64,000 nucleotides of DNA. It comes from Marsupella aquatica (lineage: Eukaryota > Marchantiophyta). Made by a program: the position numbers and the translations under genes. Positions 1 through 10,270 of the stretch are shown here, in pieces. The notes under the pieces are model-generated. The model did not search any database. It was not told the origin of the DNA and saw only the letters and a program-made list of their open reading frames with translations. Each line of letters opens with the position of its first letter. Within the stretch, counting starts at the first letter, position 1. The stretch spans positions 2,914,001 through 2,978,000 of the forward strand of contig OZ316893.1 of the NCBI GenBank assembly GCA_973895155.1. The letters run 5' to 3'.

Positions 1-1589
1 CTGTGGGGAGCTTTTTCTATGCTCAACATTCTTTGTACCCTTAGGCTAGGTCCAAGTCCACTCATCAGAATTAAAAAACTTATCCTCAGTGGACCCCTTG
101 GAAGTGTGAAATAAATTGATTAGTTGTGGTAGCAGAAAGGCCCCCTTTTTGTAGGATCTAGAAATGATGTCCCAAGCAACACAAGCTTTGTCATTGGCAC
201 CAGCAAACAATGGTTCCCCACAAGAAAGTACGGCATTTTTCCTAATTGCTTGAATGTATTCAGTGTTATAATGGATGTTAAGCAATATAAGATCCCATGA
301 ACCATTTATGTTTCTTACTTAGACTCATACCTCCTAAAACTTTCTAGAACGATTTTTTGAACATTTGTTTATTACTATTTGGAATAGTCTTGCGACATTC
401 CAAAATGTGCTTTTAAAATTATATCCTTATTTCTTATAAGTGATTGTCAAAATATATTGTATTTAGAAGATGCAAATAGATGTAAAATTTAAAGTCTTAC
501 CTTAGAACAAATGAAACAATTTTATATTTGGTTGCACATGAGGTGTTGTTTTCATGGAAATACGACCCCTTAGCATGTTTAATTTTATGCTCCAAGACTA
601 TTCTAAATAAGGGTAGACAATTAGCAAAAAATGCTGTTTTAGAGTTAAACTTCAGTAGGTACTAGGTGAATACATTGACCAACCAAACAAGAAGAGGATA
701 TGACCTGCCAAGGAGTGCGTTTTTAGTTTTGCAAAAAACTATGGAAATTGGACATTGTTTTTGCGAAAACTCAATTTGGCAAAAGAATCCAATTTTTGAT
801 CCAATATGTGATTCCAAATATGGATACTTTTTGTCCAAAAATGCCAAATCAGGGAAATCTCCAAATCCGTAGCACTTAACCACTCTTGCAAGGAATATGT
901 TTCGTTTGCTAAAACAGCTCTTATTCCCCACTACTTTTTTGCATCCCAAATTAGTTTTCACTTAATTCCTTGTCACTGACCAGATTTCTGGCAGTTGTCA
1001 ATAACAGTAAAAATTGGCGCAACATGTTAGTACAGTTTTTAATAGTACTAACCCGTGTATTAATTAGTACTTAAATCCTTGAAAGTAAAGACTGGATGGA
1101 CCCAGGGGTTTTCTCTGAAGCCCCCACGGATGGACTCCAAAGCTAGGATGGACTGAGTGTGACTCAGAAAATCAAATTCTGCTCAGATAGCACTCTTCAC
1201 AGTTTTGACTCATATTAACTTCTATAATACAAGGTTGTGCTTTTTTTTGCCGTGGTCGTCATTCAACAATACAGTGCCAAGAAAAGAAGTAATCAAATAA
1301 AGAGAAGGGATAAAATCAAAACCAAATTAAATATAGAGTGAACCAAAAAGTACAGGAATTTTTTTTACACAAAAAATAATCAACTGGTGGACACAAAAAA
1401 CAAAAAATGTAACTAACCCTGTTGCATGGACTTTCACACAAAAAAGAATCTAATGGTGGAAACAAAGGACAAAAAAGGTACCTAACACTGGTGTATGCAA
1501 GAGTATCATAAGTCATTATATACCATATCCTCTCCCCCTTTTGGGAACCTCCTGTCTCCTCTTCCCGGGCCCTGGTTCTTGACACTTCT
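1..1589. other. AT-rich intergenic stretch, no gene seen
   Basis: Short ORFs here have no recognisable domain and run through AT-rich sequence in every frame. I see no tRNA, no clear terminal inverted repeat and no splice-consistent coding exon. The window may start inside an older repeat, but I could not identify one. Confidence 0.5.
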
Positions 1590-2430
1590 TTGGACCCATC
1601 ATCCCCTCCTGCCCAGTCACCCCCTTGTTCTCCCCCTCATCCCCTCGCCTCCCTGATCCGCAACCCCCATCTCCGTTGTTGTCCCCCTTACCCCCCCTCT
1701 CTGTCACATCCCCTCCACCTCCTGTTGTTTCCGCCACCTCCCCCCAGCCTTCACCCACCCCATCCCCTCCATCATCGCCTACTTCTCTGGCCCCGCCCCC
1801 TAACCCAGTGCCCCCTCCTACGTCTTTTCCTTCCTCACCCTCTCTCGTGACAGCCCCTGCCCCCTCCGACCCTTCTACGTCATGTTATGTGCCCCCTCAC
1901 GTGTGTAACCCCCCCAGCAGTTCACCCTCCTCCACCCCTCCCTCTGCCCGCCTTCATCGGCCCTCCTCGCCTCCCTCCTCCCCTTCCGATGCTCGGGTCC
2001 AATGTGACGCTTGTCACCACTCGTACCAGCCGTCTGGTTTGGCCCGGCATCGCCGTTTGTGCCCGGCCTTACGGGACCCTGCCTCCACCATGCCCCCCCC
2101 CCTCCTCCATCCCCTTCCTCTCCTCCCCCCTCGTCCTAGGAGTGGTTGTCTCATTTGGATGTCTTTGCCGCCCTTTTTCCTGGTTTTCGTCACCCCCATT
2201 TGTACACTCGGATCCCGGTACCTTGCGACCCCTCTTGCAGAGCGCCTTTCGTCTCCCTTTGGATCGCCTGGCTCAGGACCCCACGGACTCTGCGGCCTGG
2301 TCCTTGCTTCTCTTGCTTCCCCATTGGGTGTTGGTTCTTCCTCCTCGGGGTGGCCCCGCTGGCCACTGGGAGACCCATGGTCGTCTTCAGCGTTTTCTAT
2401 CGGGAGACTGTGTCGTATGCTATCAAAAGT
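1590..2430 (+). mobile_element. 5' part of RLE-type LINE (zinc-finger region)
   Basis: A C- and T-rich coding stretch in Pro/Ser-rich frames. The frame opening at 1625 carries a zinc finger at about 2004-2063 with Cys-x2-Cys-x11-His-x3-Cys spacing and the run PSGLARHRRLC. Non-LTR elements with a restriction-like endonuclease typically carry such fingers ahead of the reverse transcriptase. Downstream the reading moves to another frame (2146-2430, beginning SHLDVFAALFP) that resembles the region between finger and RT in related plant elements, so at least one frameshift has occurred. Base composition matches the RT block at 3990-7420 and differs from the AT-rich flanks. I infer that the two blocks are one element separated by 2431-3989. 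That link is an inference from order and domain logic. Confidence 0.6.
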
Positions 2431-3989
2431 AAATATCATCGAATATATGCTAAAAACTCGGTGTTCGTTCCCGTGGAAGAACAAAAATGGGATGAAAAGA
2501 TGTTTTAAAGTATTTTGAGTGTTTTAGAGATGGTACTAAACATCTATAAGAAAAATAGAATTTTAAATAAAACACAAGGAATTAATAAAATAAGAACAAA
2601 GTGACATTTGCTGGACAACAGAATCTTAGAGCTTTTAGAGGTATAGTTTAGCAATATTTAACTCCGTCACCATGTCTTAAGAAAGAGCTATGGCATTATT
2701 TGAGACGTTGATAAGTCAAACATAACCTTGCTATAGCTGCTCTCTAGGTTTCTATCATAAATCTATGTTTAAGAAGTGTCTATGCTCACAAAACCCAAGA
2801 TAAGTTTCAGATTGTGTGTATAGTAGTGTGTCATTAAAATGCCGGCAACATGTTTCCTTCTTCAGCGATGCACAATTCCAAAGAAAAAACTAATGCACAT
2901 TCAGTATACCACAATGGTACTTCAAATCCGTGAATTAAGAATGTCGCTACTTCTTAACATATAGATTTCTATTCCTTGATTTCATGCAATACTTATCTTC
3001 CAAAGATAAGTCCTTCATGTAAATACAGAAATGGACAACAAATGTTGTAGTTTGGATTAGGCACCGACCAACGGATCTTCTAATACATTCCACAAACTGT
3101 ATTTTTATGGGTTTTACTTCTTACGGTAATTGCAACATGCATTACCATATGAAGGAGGGGTAGACTCCTAGCATGAGTAATCAAATTCCAAGGTATGCAA
3201 ATCTTCCTTGCAAAATTGCATTACACGTACAAGGGACAAAACTCCAAGATGAGGAGATGCAAATAACCACACTGTCTCAAAATGAGACTGGTGTCACAAT
3301 AAGTACATGAGATCGCCCACGGGCTAAGGAGAACGAAGAGACATGCCTCTTCATTTCCTAAGTCTAAACTAAGTAAAGTAAAAGTCAACTTTGACTAAGG
3401 AATAGTCAAATGATCAAAGCTAAGTAAAAGTCTACAAAATAAAATACTAATCTCATACTATAATAGGAGGGTCGAAGCTCGCGCCCTGCTGCTGGCTGCC
3501 ATGGACGTCCCTGGAAGAAAAGTAGAGAAGTGTGATCAGGCCGGCGCGGACGTCAAGTTAGGTCGTGGCGGGGTGGACGTCCCGGACGTCCCTACGTGGA
3601 GGCCGTCCAAGACGTCCTTGAGTTTTTCATGCGGGCCGGCGCGGAGGGAGTCGGCCATCCTTGGCAAAAAATGGGTGCCATCCCGGCCGTCCCTGTGTAG
3701 AAGCCGTCCAAGCCAGCGCCGTCTTTGCCGTCTTTCGTGAGGAGGCCGTCCCTGCCGTCCCTGCGAGGAGGCCGTCCAGGACGTCACCTCATTTGTGAAG
3801 CTCCTTTCAACTTCTTGCCGTCTTGACGTCTAATATGTGAAAACCAGAGTAGCCTTGACGTCTTCCAATAGTATCCTTACCCATTTGAGCTTATACTAAC
3901 TTAAATTTGCTTAAAGGGCCTTATAAAAACTTTAAAAAATTAAAATTTTATGGTTTTGATACTTTAACTCTCTTTTTTAGAATAATCAC
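2431..3989. other. Non-coding block separating the two LINE segments
   Basis: AT-rich DNA that abruptly replaces LINE coding sequence after about 2430 and ends just before it resumes near 3990. It holds a GC-rich island at about 3470-3850 made of degenerate CCGTCC and GACGTCC words, for example GAGGCCGTCC several times. Weak complementary words lie near both edges (TATCAAAA at 2421, TTTTGATA near 3955), but I found no matching target-site duplication. It may be an insertion into the LINE or old flanking sequence. I cannot decide which. Confidence 0.45.
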
Positions 3990-5104
3990 CTAATTACAGA
4001 CTGGGTTCTGCTCCAGGAGGAATACTACCTTCGGGTGATGGCAATTGCTTCCCAGTCTTCTGCTTCCCTGATGGTGCCTCAGGTCCCTCCTGTCCAGTGT
4101 CGCCTTAGTTTGCCAGTGTCTCATGTTGGGACAGGCCGGTGAGTACTCTAGAGCGGCATGCTCCTTGAATCCCCTCACGCCTGCACCTTCCTCGGAGGAG
4201 ACCATTGTCGCTCTTCGGTCCCTTCATCCCCGGTGTCTGTCAAAGTCCTAGGGTTTGTTGCTAGCTTTGTACCCGAGTCTGAGTTTTCCCTATCCAGGGA
4301 GGTGTTCATTTCTGTTTTCCTTCACCACCCCTGCCTTTCGGCTGCCGGCGTCTCGGGGATGATGTTTGATCACTTACGAGACTGCTTTCTTCCTGATGAC
4401 TCTGCATCAGGCTTTTCACAACTTTTCCAGGTTTGTGCGCATGTTGCCGGGGGCCGTATTCCTCCGGTTGTGGCCCAGCTCTTGGGGGCCAGCCGTCTCT
4501 TGGCCATGGCTAAGGCGCCTTCTGGGGTGCGGCCCATCGCTATTGGTGAGGTTCTTTATCGGATGGTCAATCGTTGTGTTTGCCTTCAAACTCGGTCACC
4601 TTTTGCTTCTCACCTCTCCCCTCATCAGTTTGGAGTGGCCACCCCTAGGGGTTGTGAGAGTGTTGTGCATGGCCTACGTGCGATTGCAGATATCCATCCT
4701 GAGTGGGCGGTCCTCCAGGTGGACGTGGCCAACACCTTCAACACTGTCTCGCGGCGTGCTATTTTTGAGGAGTTGCGGGAGGCGGGTGGGGAGATTGCAT
4801 CCCTCATTCCTTTGTTCGGGCCTTCTATGGGACGTACTCCTGCCCTGTTGTTCTAACCTGATCGCCTTAGTCCTGGCTCTTACATGACTATTCTTTCTGA
4901 GTCTGGTACTTGGTAGGGGGATCCCATTGGTGAGGCTTTATTTGCCATGGCACACTTTCGGGCTCTCCAGGCCTCTTCACTTGCCTTTCCGGGGTGCATG
5001 TTTCCGTCCATTGCTGATGACACTCATCTGGTTGGGCCCACCTCGATCCTTGGTGCTGCTTATCTCCACTTTGGTGACCAGTTGGCGCTTCTTGGCCTTT
5101 CGGT

Positions 5105-5400
5105 CTCGGGGGTCTCACTACATGGGGACCTCCCCATCACCTGCGACGTTTTTAGGCCTTGGACCCCCTAAAATGTAAGAATTTTTTTTATTTTTTAACC
5201 CCTATAAAGTTGGAATATTCTTGGAATATTCCAAAAATTGGATTTAAAAGGCCCTAATGTTTTTATAAGTCTCAAAATTGAATTTAAAAGACCCTATTGT
5301 TCTTCTACAAAAATTCTTAAGTCTTCCCTTACAACCAATAAAATGACCCTATCCTTCGTCGCACGTGATATGCCATTTTTGTGGAAGTGAAACCCTCGAG
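5105..5400. mobile_element. hAT-like MITE, copy 1, inside the LINE RT
   Basis: A 296-bp insertion flanked by the perfect 8-bp duplication CTTTCGGT (5097-5104 and 5401-5408). Its ends are inverted repeats: left CTCGGGGGTCTCACTAC, right (reverse complement) CTCGAGGGTTTCACTTC. The LINE reading stops at the left duplication and resumes at the right one, so this is a real insertion. Internal AT-rich sequence includes a GGAATATTC/GAATATTCC palindrome shared with the copies at 8.7-10.1 kb and 41.8 kb. It has no coding capacity. The 8-bp duplication and short inverted ends suggest mobilisation by a hAT transposase, which is inferred. Confidence 0.85.
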
Positions 5401-5859
5401 CTTTCGGTACAATCTCGAAAGTGCAGGGTCTGGTCTCTGCTTCCTCTCCCGGATTCTTTCTCCCCTCCCCTTGGTGTCCCCCTTCGTGAGGAGGGCATTT
5501 GGGTCCTTGGGGTCCCATTTGGGGAGGATGCTTTTGTCCGTGACTTTTTGCAAGTGGCATTATCTCAAGATGTTCTTCACATCAACCAGTTGGTGGTCCT
5601 TGGCGACGTTCAGATTGCCTTCTTGATTTTGGTCCAGTGCTTTGTCCGGCGCCCCTCATACCTGCTTCGGACTGTTCCGCCCATTCCATTGTTTTTTGTC
5701 ATTGTTGTCATCCTTTGACACCATTGTGATGGGGACCTTTGGACACCTTATTGGCCATGGAGCCCTTGACGGAGAGGATGGTTCTTTTGCCGCTCGGCAG
5801 GCTGCCCTACCGCCTTCCGGCGGTGGCATGGGTATTTCCTTGGCTGTTTCTACTGCCCC

Positions 5860-6963
5860 TTGTGCATTCCTTGGGAGTTGGGCGCAGGTGGCCCCTGCCC
5901 TTGCTTCTCGTTTCATTGTGATCTCCAGCCCATACTCTTTGACCATGTCATGGGGGTTGAGGAGAGAGTTCTCCCCTTCCAGGTCTGCCTTCGCCACACC
6001 CGTTCTCTCCTGCCCGAGGTTGTTCAGGCCGTTGTTCCTCATTTCATGGAGGTGGTTCTTGACAGTCCGGACCGTGTCCAGCAGGTGATCTCCGACCGCA
6101 TGCACCATCACACCCTTTCCAGCATGCTCTCGGATGCACCTTCCGACTTGGTTCGTGCTCGCCTCCTCTCTTGCGCGGGTACGGGTTCTGGAGCTTGGTT
6201 GTCTGCCAGTCCTTTGTGGGCCCCTTTCCGTCTGAGCTCCTTTCTCTTTACCACTTCGTTGCGCCTTCGGTTGGGACTTTTTCACCCTTGCCTTCTTGGC
6301 CAACCCACGTGTGTTTGTGGGACATCGTTGGATTTGTTGGGAGTTCATATTCTCCGGTGCGGCCACGGGAGTGAGCGGACTGCCACCCATGATGACATAC
6401 GGGATGTGGTGGCTGCCATTGCACGGGACTCTGGTTACCATGTTGCCATGGAGCAACGACATGTTCTTCCCCCTCTGGATGGTCTTCCTGACCGGCGGCG
6501 CACGGATCTGGTCTTTTCTAGGGCTGGGGTTCGTGCTCTTGGGGATGTTGTTATTGCTGACCCTACTGGGGGGAGCCATGTTGCGGTCGCTGCCCATGTG
6601 CTTGGCCATGTTGCAGCCAAGGCAGCTCGGCTCAAGGAGGAGGCCTATGTGGTTCGCTACCCGGGGGACCTTTTCTACCCGTTTGCCCTTGAGGTTTTTG
6701 GTGCTCTCCACCCTACCTTTGACCAGTTCTTACGGGCTTGTGCAATGTTTTGTATTGAGCGGAGGCCTTTCCCCCCTATTTCTATCCTCACCGCCTTTTT
6801 TCAGCAACGGGTGTCTGTGGCTCTTCAGTGGGCCCAGGCTTTCACCCTCCTTCGTAGGGCTGAGGCAGTATGTTTTAGGGCTTCCCGGCAGGTTCCGCTA
6901 CGTGACCCTCCTATGCGGTTTACTCTGGAGCTCTACCAGGCTTTTCAGTTCTCCGCTCAGTAG
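5860..6963 (+). CDS. LINE C-terminal ORF: CCHC knuckle and restriction-like endonuclease
   Basis: An uninterrupted 367-codon frame forming the C-terminal part of the LINE protein; its true start lies upstream in the broken RT frame, so the given start is only where the frame stays open. It covers the post-RT linker, the Cys-x-Cys-x9-His-x3-Cys knuckle near residues 149-165, and a Lys/Arg-Asp-x12-Asp-like endonuclease core with RRTDLV followed by DVVIADPT near residues 210-235. In R2-like elements this domain nicks the target site to prime reverse transcription. The rest is helical, and the frame stops at TAG 6961 after FTLELYQAF. The same C-terminal wording reappears in a decayed copy at 19.93 kb. 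It is striking that this part has stayed open while the RT has not. It is part of a mobile element, not a host gene. Confidence 0.6.
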   Translation: MCIPWELGAGGPCPCFSFHCDLQPILFDHVMGVEERVLPFQVCLRHTRSLLPEVVQAVVPHFMEVVLDSPDRVQQVISDRMHHHTLSSMLSDAPSDLVRARLLSCAGTGSGAWLSASPLWAPFRLSSFLFTTSLRLRLGLFHPCLLGQPTCVCGTSLDLLGVHILRCGHGSERTATHDDIRDVVAAIARDSGYHVAMEQRHVLPPLDGLPDRRRTDLVFSRAGVRALGDVVIADPTGGSHVAVAAHVLGHVAAKAARLKEEAYVVRYPGDLFYPFALEVFGALHPTFDQFLRACAMFCIERRPFPPISILTAFFQQRVSVALQWAQAFTLLRRAEAVCFRASRQVPLRDPPMRFTLELYQAFQFSAQ

Positions 6964-6988
6964 GGTGTTGGCCTTCTTGGCTCTTTTG

Positions 6989-7233
6989 CTCGGGGGGTCA
7001 CTTCCATGGAAGTGGCATATCATGTGCGACGAAGTATAGGGCCATTTAAATGGTTTTGGCGGAAGACTTAATATTAAGTTTTCTATGGAAATATAGGGTT
7101 GTTTAATTGCAAAATGCATACGTGTCATCACATGATTGGTGCCGTACAACTTTCTAGAAAGTGACTTAAGGGGGTCACAAATGACCCAAACTGTCGCACG
7201 TGATGTATGACCCTTCATATAGTGACCCCCGAG
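6989..7233. mobile_element. hAT-like MITE, copy 2, in the LINE 3' region
   Basis: A 245-bp insertion 26 bases after the LINE stop codon, with the perfect 8-bp duplication CTCTTTTG at 6981-6988 and 7234-7241. Inverted ends are CTCGGGGGGTCACTTCC and, reverse-complemented from the right, CTCGGGGGTCACTATATG. A stretch near 7010-7050 (GGCATATCATGTGCGACGAA) matches the reverse complement of 5345-5385 in copy 1 with a few changes, so the two are the same family in opposite orientation. It lacks the central GAATATTC palindrome and is shorter, so it is a deletion derivative or subfamily. Confidence 0.8.
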
Positions 7234-7729
7234 CTCTTTTGTTGGTTCCCATTTTTGGCCCCTGCTTCTTTGTTGTTTGTTGGTTGGGGTCCCCTTGGCA
7301 TGTTTTTCTTGGGGCCCTTCCCTCTTTTTCCTCCCTTCATTGGGTTGCTTTGCCATTGGGATCATGTCTCCCGGTTCGGCGTTTTTTTTGCCTTTGAGCA
7401 GTGTGATGTCTAAAAATGGATATGTTATTATTTACAAACTCAATAAAAAATGGGAACAATCCTAGATTTTAGAGATTAATAGAGATATCTTATCCATATC
7501 TCTATTATATAACCTCAATTACGTCTGCCCAAGTTATCCATAGCCTACCCAAACCAAGATTAAAAACATTAATTGAATATTAATTAAAAACTAATTATTA
7601 AAGTTGAGACTTAAAAAATTGGATAATAATTTTAAAGTTTTGAAAACTTGAGTATAAATAATATATATGATATTAATTTCTCTAAAATTTTAAAATAAAA
7701 AACATATTTTTTCTATCACTTCGTTGTGC

Positions 7730-8425
7730 TTGGACTCTATGTTGCGGTGACTATTATCTCAATCTCCAATTTCTATGTGCAGTAGCACGAGTTGTTGCAC
7801 ACCACCACAACAACTTTACCTTGCCTTGACATATTTTTCTCATCTTGCCATTTTTTCTCACATTGACATTTTTATCTCACCACAATTTTCTCAACCTCAA
7901 CATCATTTAGGTCCTTGATTTTTGTTTCTCTCCTTGATATATTTTCTCACCTGACTCGACATTTTTTCTCACCTTGACATCTTTCTCTCACCACAACATA
8001 TTTCCTTCACCCTTGACATATTTTCTCTCATCAACGGCTTCACCTCGCCATATTTTTTAATCTCCTCGACATCTTTTCTTCACCTTGACTTCTTTCTCTC
8101 ACCTCAACATCTCTTTTTGTCATTGACATTTGTTTTCACCTCGACATCTGACCTTTTTCTCACCTTCACAGTTTTATCTCACCACAACATTTGTCCCTCA
8201 CCCTCAACACCTTTTTCTCATCTTCACATGTTTTTCTTACTATCGCCATCTTTTCATCTCCTTGACATAGTTTTTGCTCTACTTCTTTTTCTTAGCTCAA
8301 CATCTCTTTTTCTTAATATCAACAAGATTCTTTGTTCATCTCGACATCTTTTTCTCACCTCAACATTTCTCTCCTTGACATCTTTTTCTCCCTTCAACTT
8401 CTTTATCTTCATTATGGGGCTACAA
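7730..8425. repeat. Degenerate pyrimidine-rich minisatellite (CTCACCTTGACATCTTTTT type)
   Basis: A run of imperfect short units built on the words TTTTTCTCACC and TCGACAT or TTGACAT, repeated dozens of times with variable spacing. On the minus strand the unit reads as purine-rich GATGTCAAGGTGAGAAA. ORFs through it are by-products of the repeat and not genes. Confidence 0.75.
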
Positions 8426-8722
8426 CTATTTCACTAGGTTGGTAAACTTCTGTCTTAATAACGTCTCTTTTACTTAATGACAACTTTTCTCTTAATGACA
8501 TCTTGGGCAACGTGGCATTTCTTTTCTTTAGGACATATTGGGTGCCACAACATCTTTTTTCCTAACAATATCTTGGCTGGAAAGATATCTTTTGTCTTAA
8601 GGATATCTTGGGGGACACAATATCATTTTTCTTAAGTACATCTTGGGTGTCACAACATATTTCTGTTAACAACATCTTGGGTGACATGATATTTTTTTTC
8701 TTTATTAATGACACATTGGGCG

Positions 8723-10073
8723 CCCAAGGTCCTCACTTCTTTTCTTCCGACCCATCACGCGTGAATAAGTATAGGGTTTTTTTATTGGGTTTAGTGAAAT
8801 ACTTTAAAATTTTTGTTGAAGAACATTAAGGCCCTGGGCCCTTAGTGTTACTAATACAGGGAGGACGTGCGAACAACACAAGGGTATTTTTAATGTAATG
8901 CAAACTAATTTTTATAATAGTTTTTAAAGTAGGCAACATCCCTCTATATACATTCGCCATAATATTAGTAATAAGACTCTTATCAAATACATGTCACATA
9001 AATCTTATGCAAGGGTACCCAAAATGCCAAGTACAAGCGTCACTATATGGTTGGCACACATGTCATCACTTCATTTGCACACGTGTCCATATAGTAAATC
9101 AAACATTTAATTATTTATCGTCTTAAGGCAAGTTTGGTTTCGTTGGTCCCCTTATGGTGAAACAAATGGGTTTGGGTAGACATGTTTACCCGCATGTTTA
9201 GGAGTTAACTGGGGAGTTGAGTAAATGTTGGGCCATAATCTTTGGGCCCAACTTGGTTGGGAAACTAGGATTGATGGGGATCCATGGATCAATCCCACAT
9301 GGAAGGACAAGATTACTTTTGAATTCCCTTGAATCAAACAACCAGGTATGAGGCCAAATGTGTTTGTGTGTTGAGGGAGGGGTCTCAGGCGCTCAACAAT
9401 GTTTGTTATAGTTGGTTCAGACTTTGGAATATTATTCCTGGATTATACATATATAGTACTTATGAAACTAGAAGTTCAGAGGCACTTTTGCGAACACTAA
9501 GACAAGAGTGCATGGCTGTGTGTAAACTATAGGAAGAACTATAATTTTCTCTTGTACTAATTTTGTTTATCTATATATAAAATATGTACCTTGAAGATCG
9601 AGCGTAACATACAAGTCCCCTATGAAAGATAAAGTTTTATCTATTTCAATATGATATTTGTAATTCTAAAAATTCAAGGGTGTTTTCAATTCCTTGAAAA
9701 ACTCTATTATAATTTACAAAAGGATAAAATTTAATAGGAAAAGTTAATATTTTTACATTAACAATGGGATTTTTTTTGTGAACAAAAATATTAAGAAGGG
9801 GTACACGGGGGGTGTGTGTTCTCAGGGGGGTTCACTTAATATAGTAAGAGTGAGGGCCCAGGGCATTAAGGTTATAATTTTAATCCAATTTTGAGAATTA
9901 TAAGAATCATAGTGTTTTTTTAAAATCAAATTTGGGAATATTCTTGGAATATTCTATTAAGTTAGGGGTAAAATAATTACTAAAAAGAACTTTGTTGACT
10001 TAACTTTTAGGGTGTTTATTTTGTCAAAACTTTGTGCATGATATGGGACACCCCTTGGATTGAAGCCCCCGAG
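8723..10073. mobile_element. hAT-like MITE, copy 3, carrying a nested insertion
   Basis: Outer element of about 311 bp once the nested insertion is removed. It is flanked by the perfect 8-bp duplication ATTGGGCG at 8715-8722 and 10074-10081. Its ends are CCCAAGGTCCTCACTTC and, reverse-complemented, CTCGGGGGCTTCAATCC. The two arms together match the reverse complement of the copy at 41776-42069 over almost their whole length, including GACCCATCACGCG, AAATTTTTGTTGAAGAACATTA, and GGAATATTCTTGGAATATTC. Non-coding. Confidence 0.85.
8832..9863. mobile_element. Non-autonomous hAT-like transposon nested in the MITE
   Basis: A 1032-bp insertion flanked by the perfect 8-bp duplication CATTAAGG (8824-8831 and 9864-9871). 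The ends are inverted: CCCTGGGCCCTTAGTG at the left and, reverse-complemented, CCCTGGGCCCTCACTC at the right, with similarity continuing through TTACTA. The uninterrupted copy at 41.8 kb reads straight across this site, which shows the insertion. The longest internal ORF is 67 codons with no recognisable domain, so it would depend on a transposase made elsewhere. Confidence 0.85.
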
Positions 10074-10270
10074 ATTGGGCGATACAAAACATTTTTTTTC
10101 TTCATGACATCTTCAGTTGGGCGACACGAAGTTTTCTTTCTTAATGACATCTTCGGCAACACCACATCTTTTTTTCTTCACGGCAGCTTGGGCGACACAA
10201 CATCTTTTGGTCTTAACAACATCTTCGAGGACACGACATCATTTTTTTAACGACATCTTTGGTGCAACAC

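Larger units (their letters stand above)
3990..7420 (+). mobile_element. RLE-type non-LTR retrotransposon, RT to 3' end, degenerate
   Basis: The frame at about 4158-4850 reads as a reverse transcriptase: motifs ending SGVRPIAIGEVLYRMV, then VLQVDVANTFNTVSRRAIF. After frame changes comes the catalytic box as F-P-S-I-A-D-D at about 5000-5020, with Ile-Ala-Asp-Asp where Tyr-Ala-Asp-Asp is usual. An in-frame TAG at 4914 and frameshifts near 4840-4930 show the copy is dead. The thumb region resumes at 5401-5700. The open frame 5860-6963 ends the protein and carries a Cys-x-Cys-x9-His-x3-Cys knuckle followed by RRTDLVF and GDVVIADPT, which fits an R2-type restriction-like endonuclease. The 3' untranslated tail runs to about 7420. 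Two small inverted-repeat elements (5105-5400, 6989-7233) interrupt it. RT identity is firm; the endonuclease call rests on motif spacing. Confidence 0.8.
8440..10270. repeat. Minisatellite with TTGGGCGACACAACATC units, split by a transposon
   Basis: Units of roughly 39 bp with the core CTTGGGYGACACAACATC, TTTTTTCTTAA and YGACAT occur at 8440-8722 and again at 10074-10270. The array is interrupted by the element at 8723-10073, whose 8-bp target duplication ATTGGGCG is itself a piece of the repeat unit. Removing the element makes the array continuous. The unit shares the GACATCTTTTT words with the neighbouring array at 7730-8425, so the two may be related. Confidence 0.75.

Noticed and set aside
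2014-2484. 156-codon minus-strand ORF
   Set aside because: Antisense of the LINE zinc-finger region; Gly/Arg-rich only because the sense strand is C-rich.
5656-6711. 351-codon ORF on the minus strand
   Set aside because: It is the antisense shadow of the LINE RT/endonuclease frame and has only low-complexity basic sequence.
7730-8425. CRISPR-like array at 7.7-8.4 kb
   Set aside because: Units and spacing are irregular, there are no unique spacers of constant length, and the genome is clearly that of a plant; it is a degenerate minisatellite.
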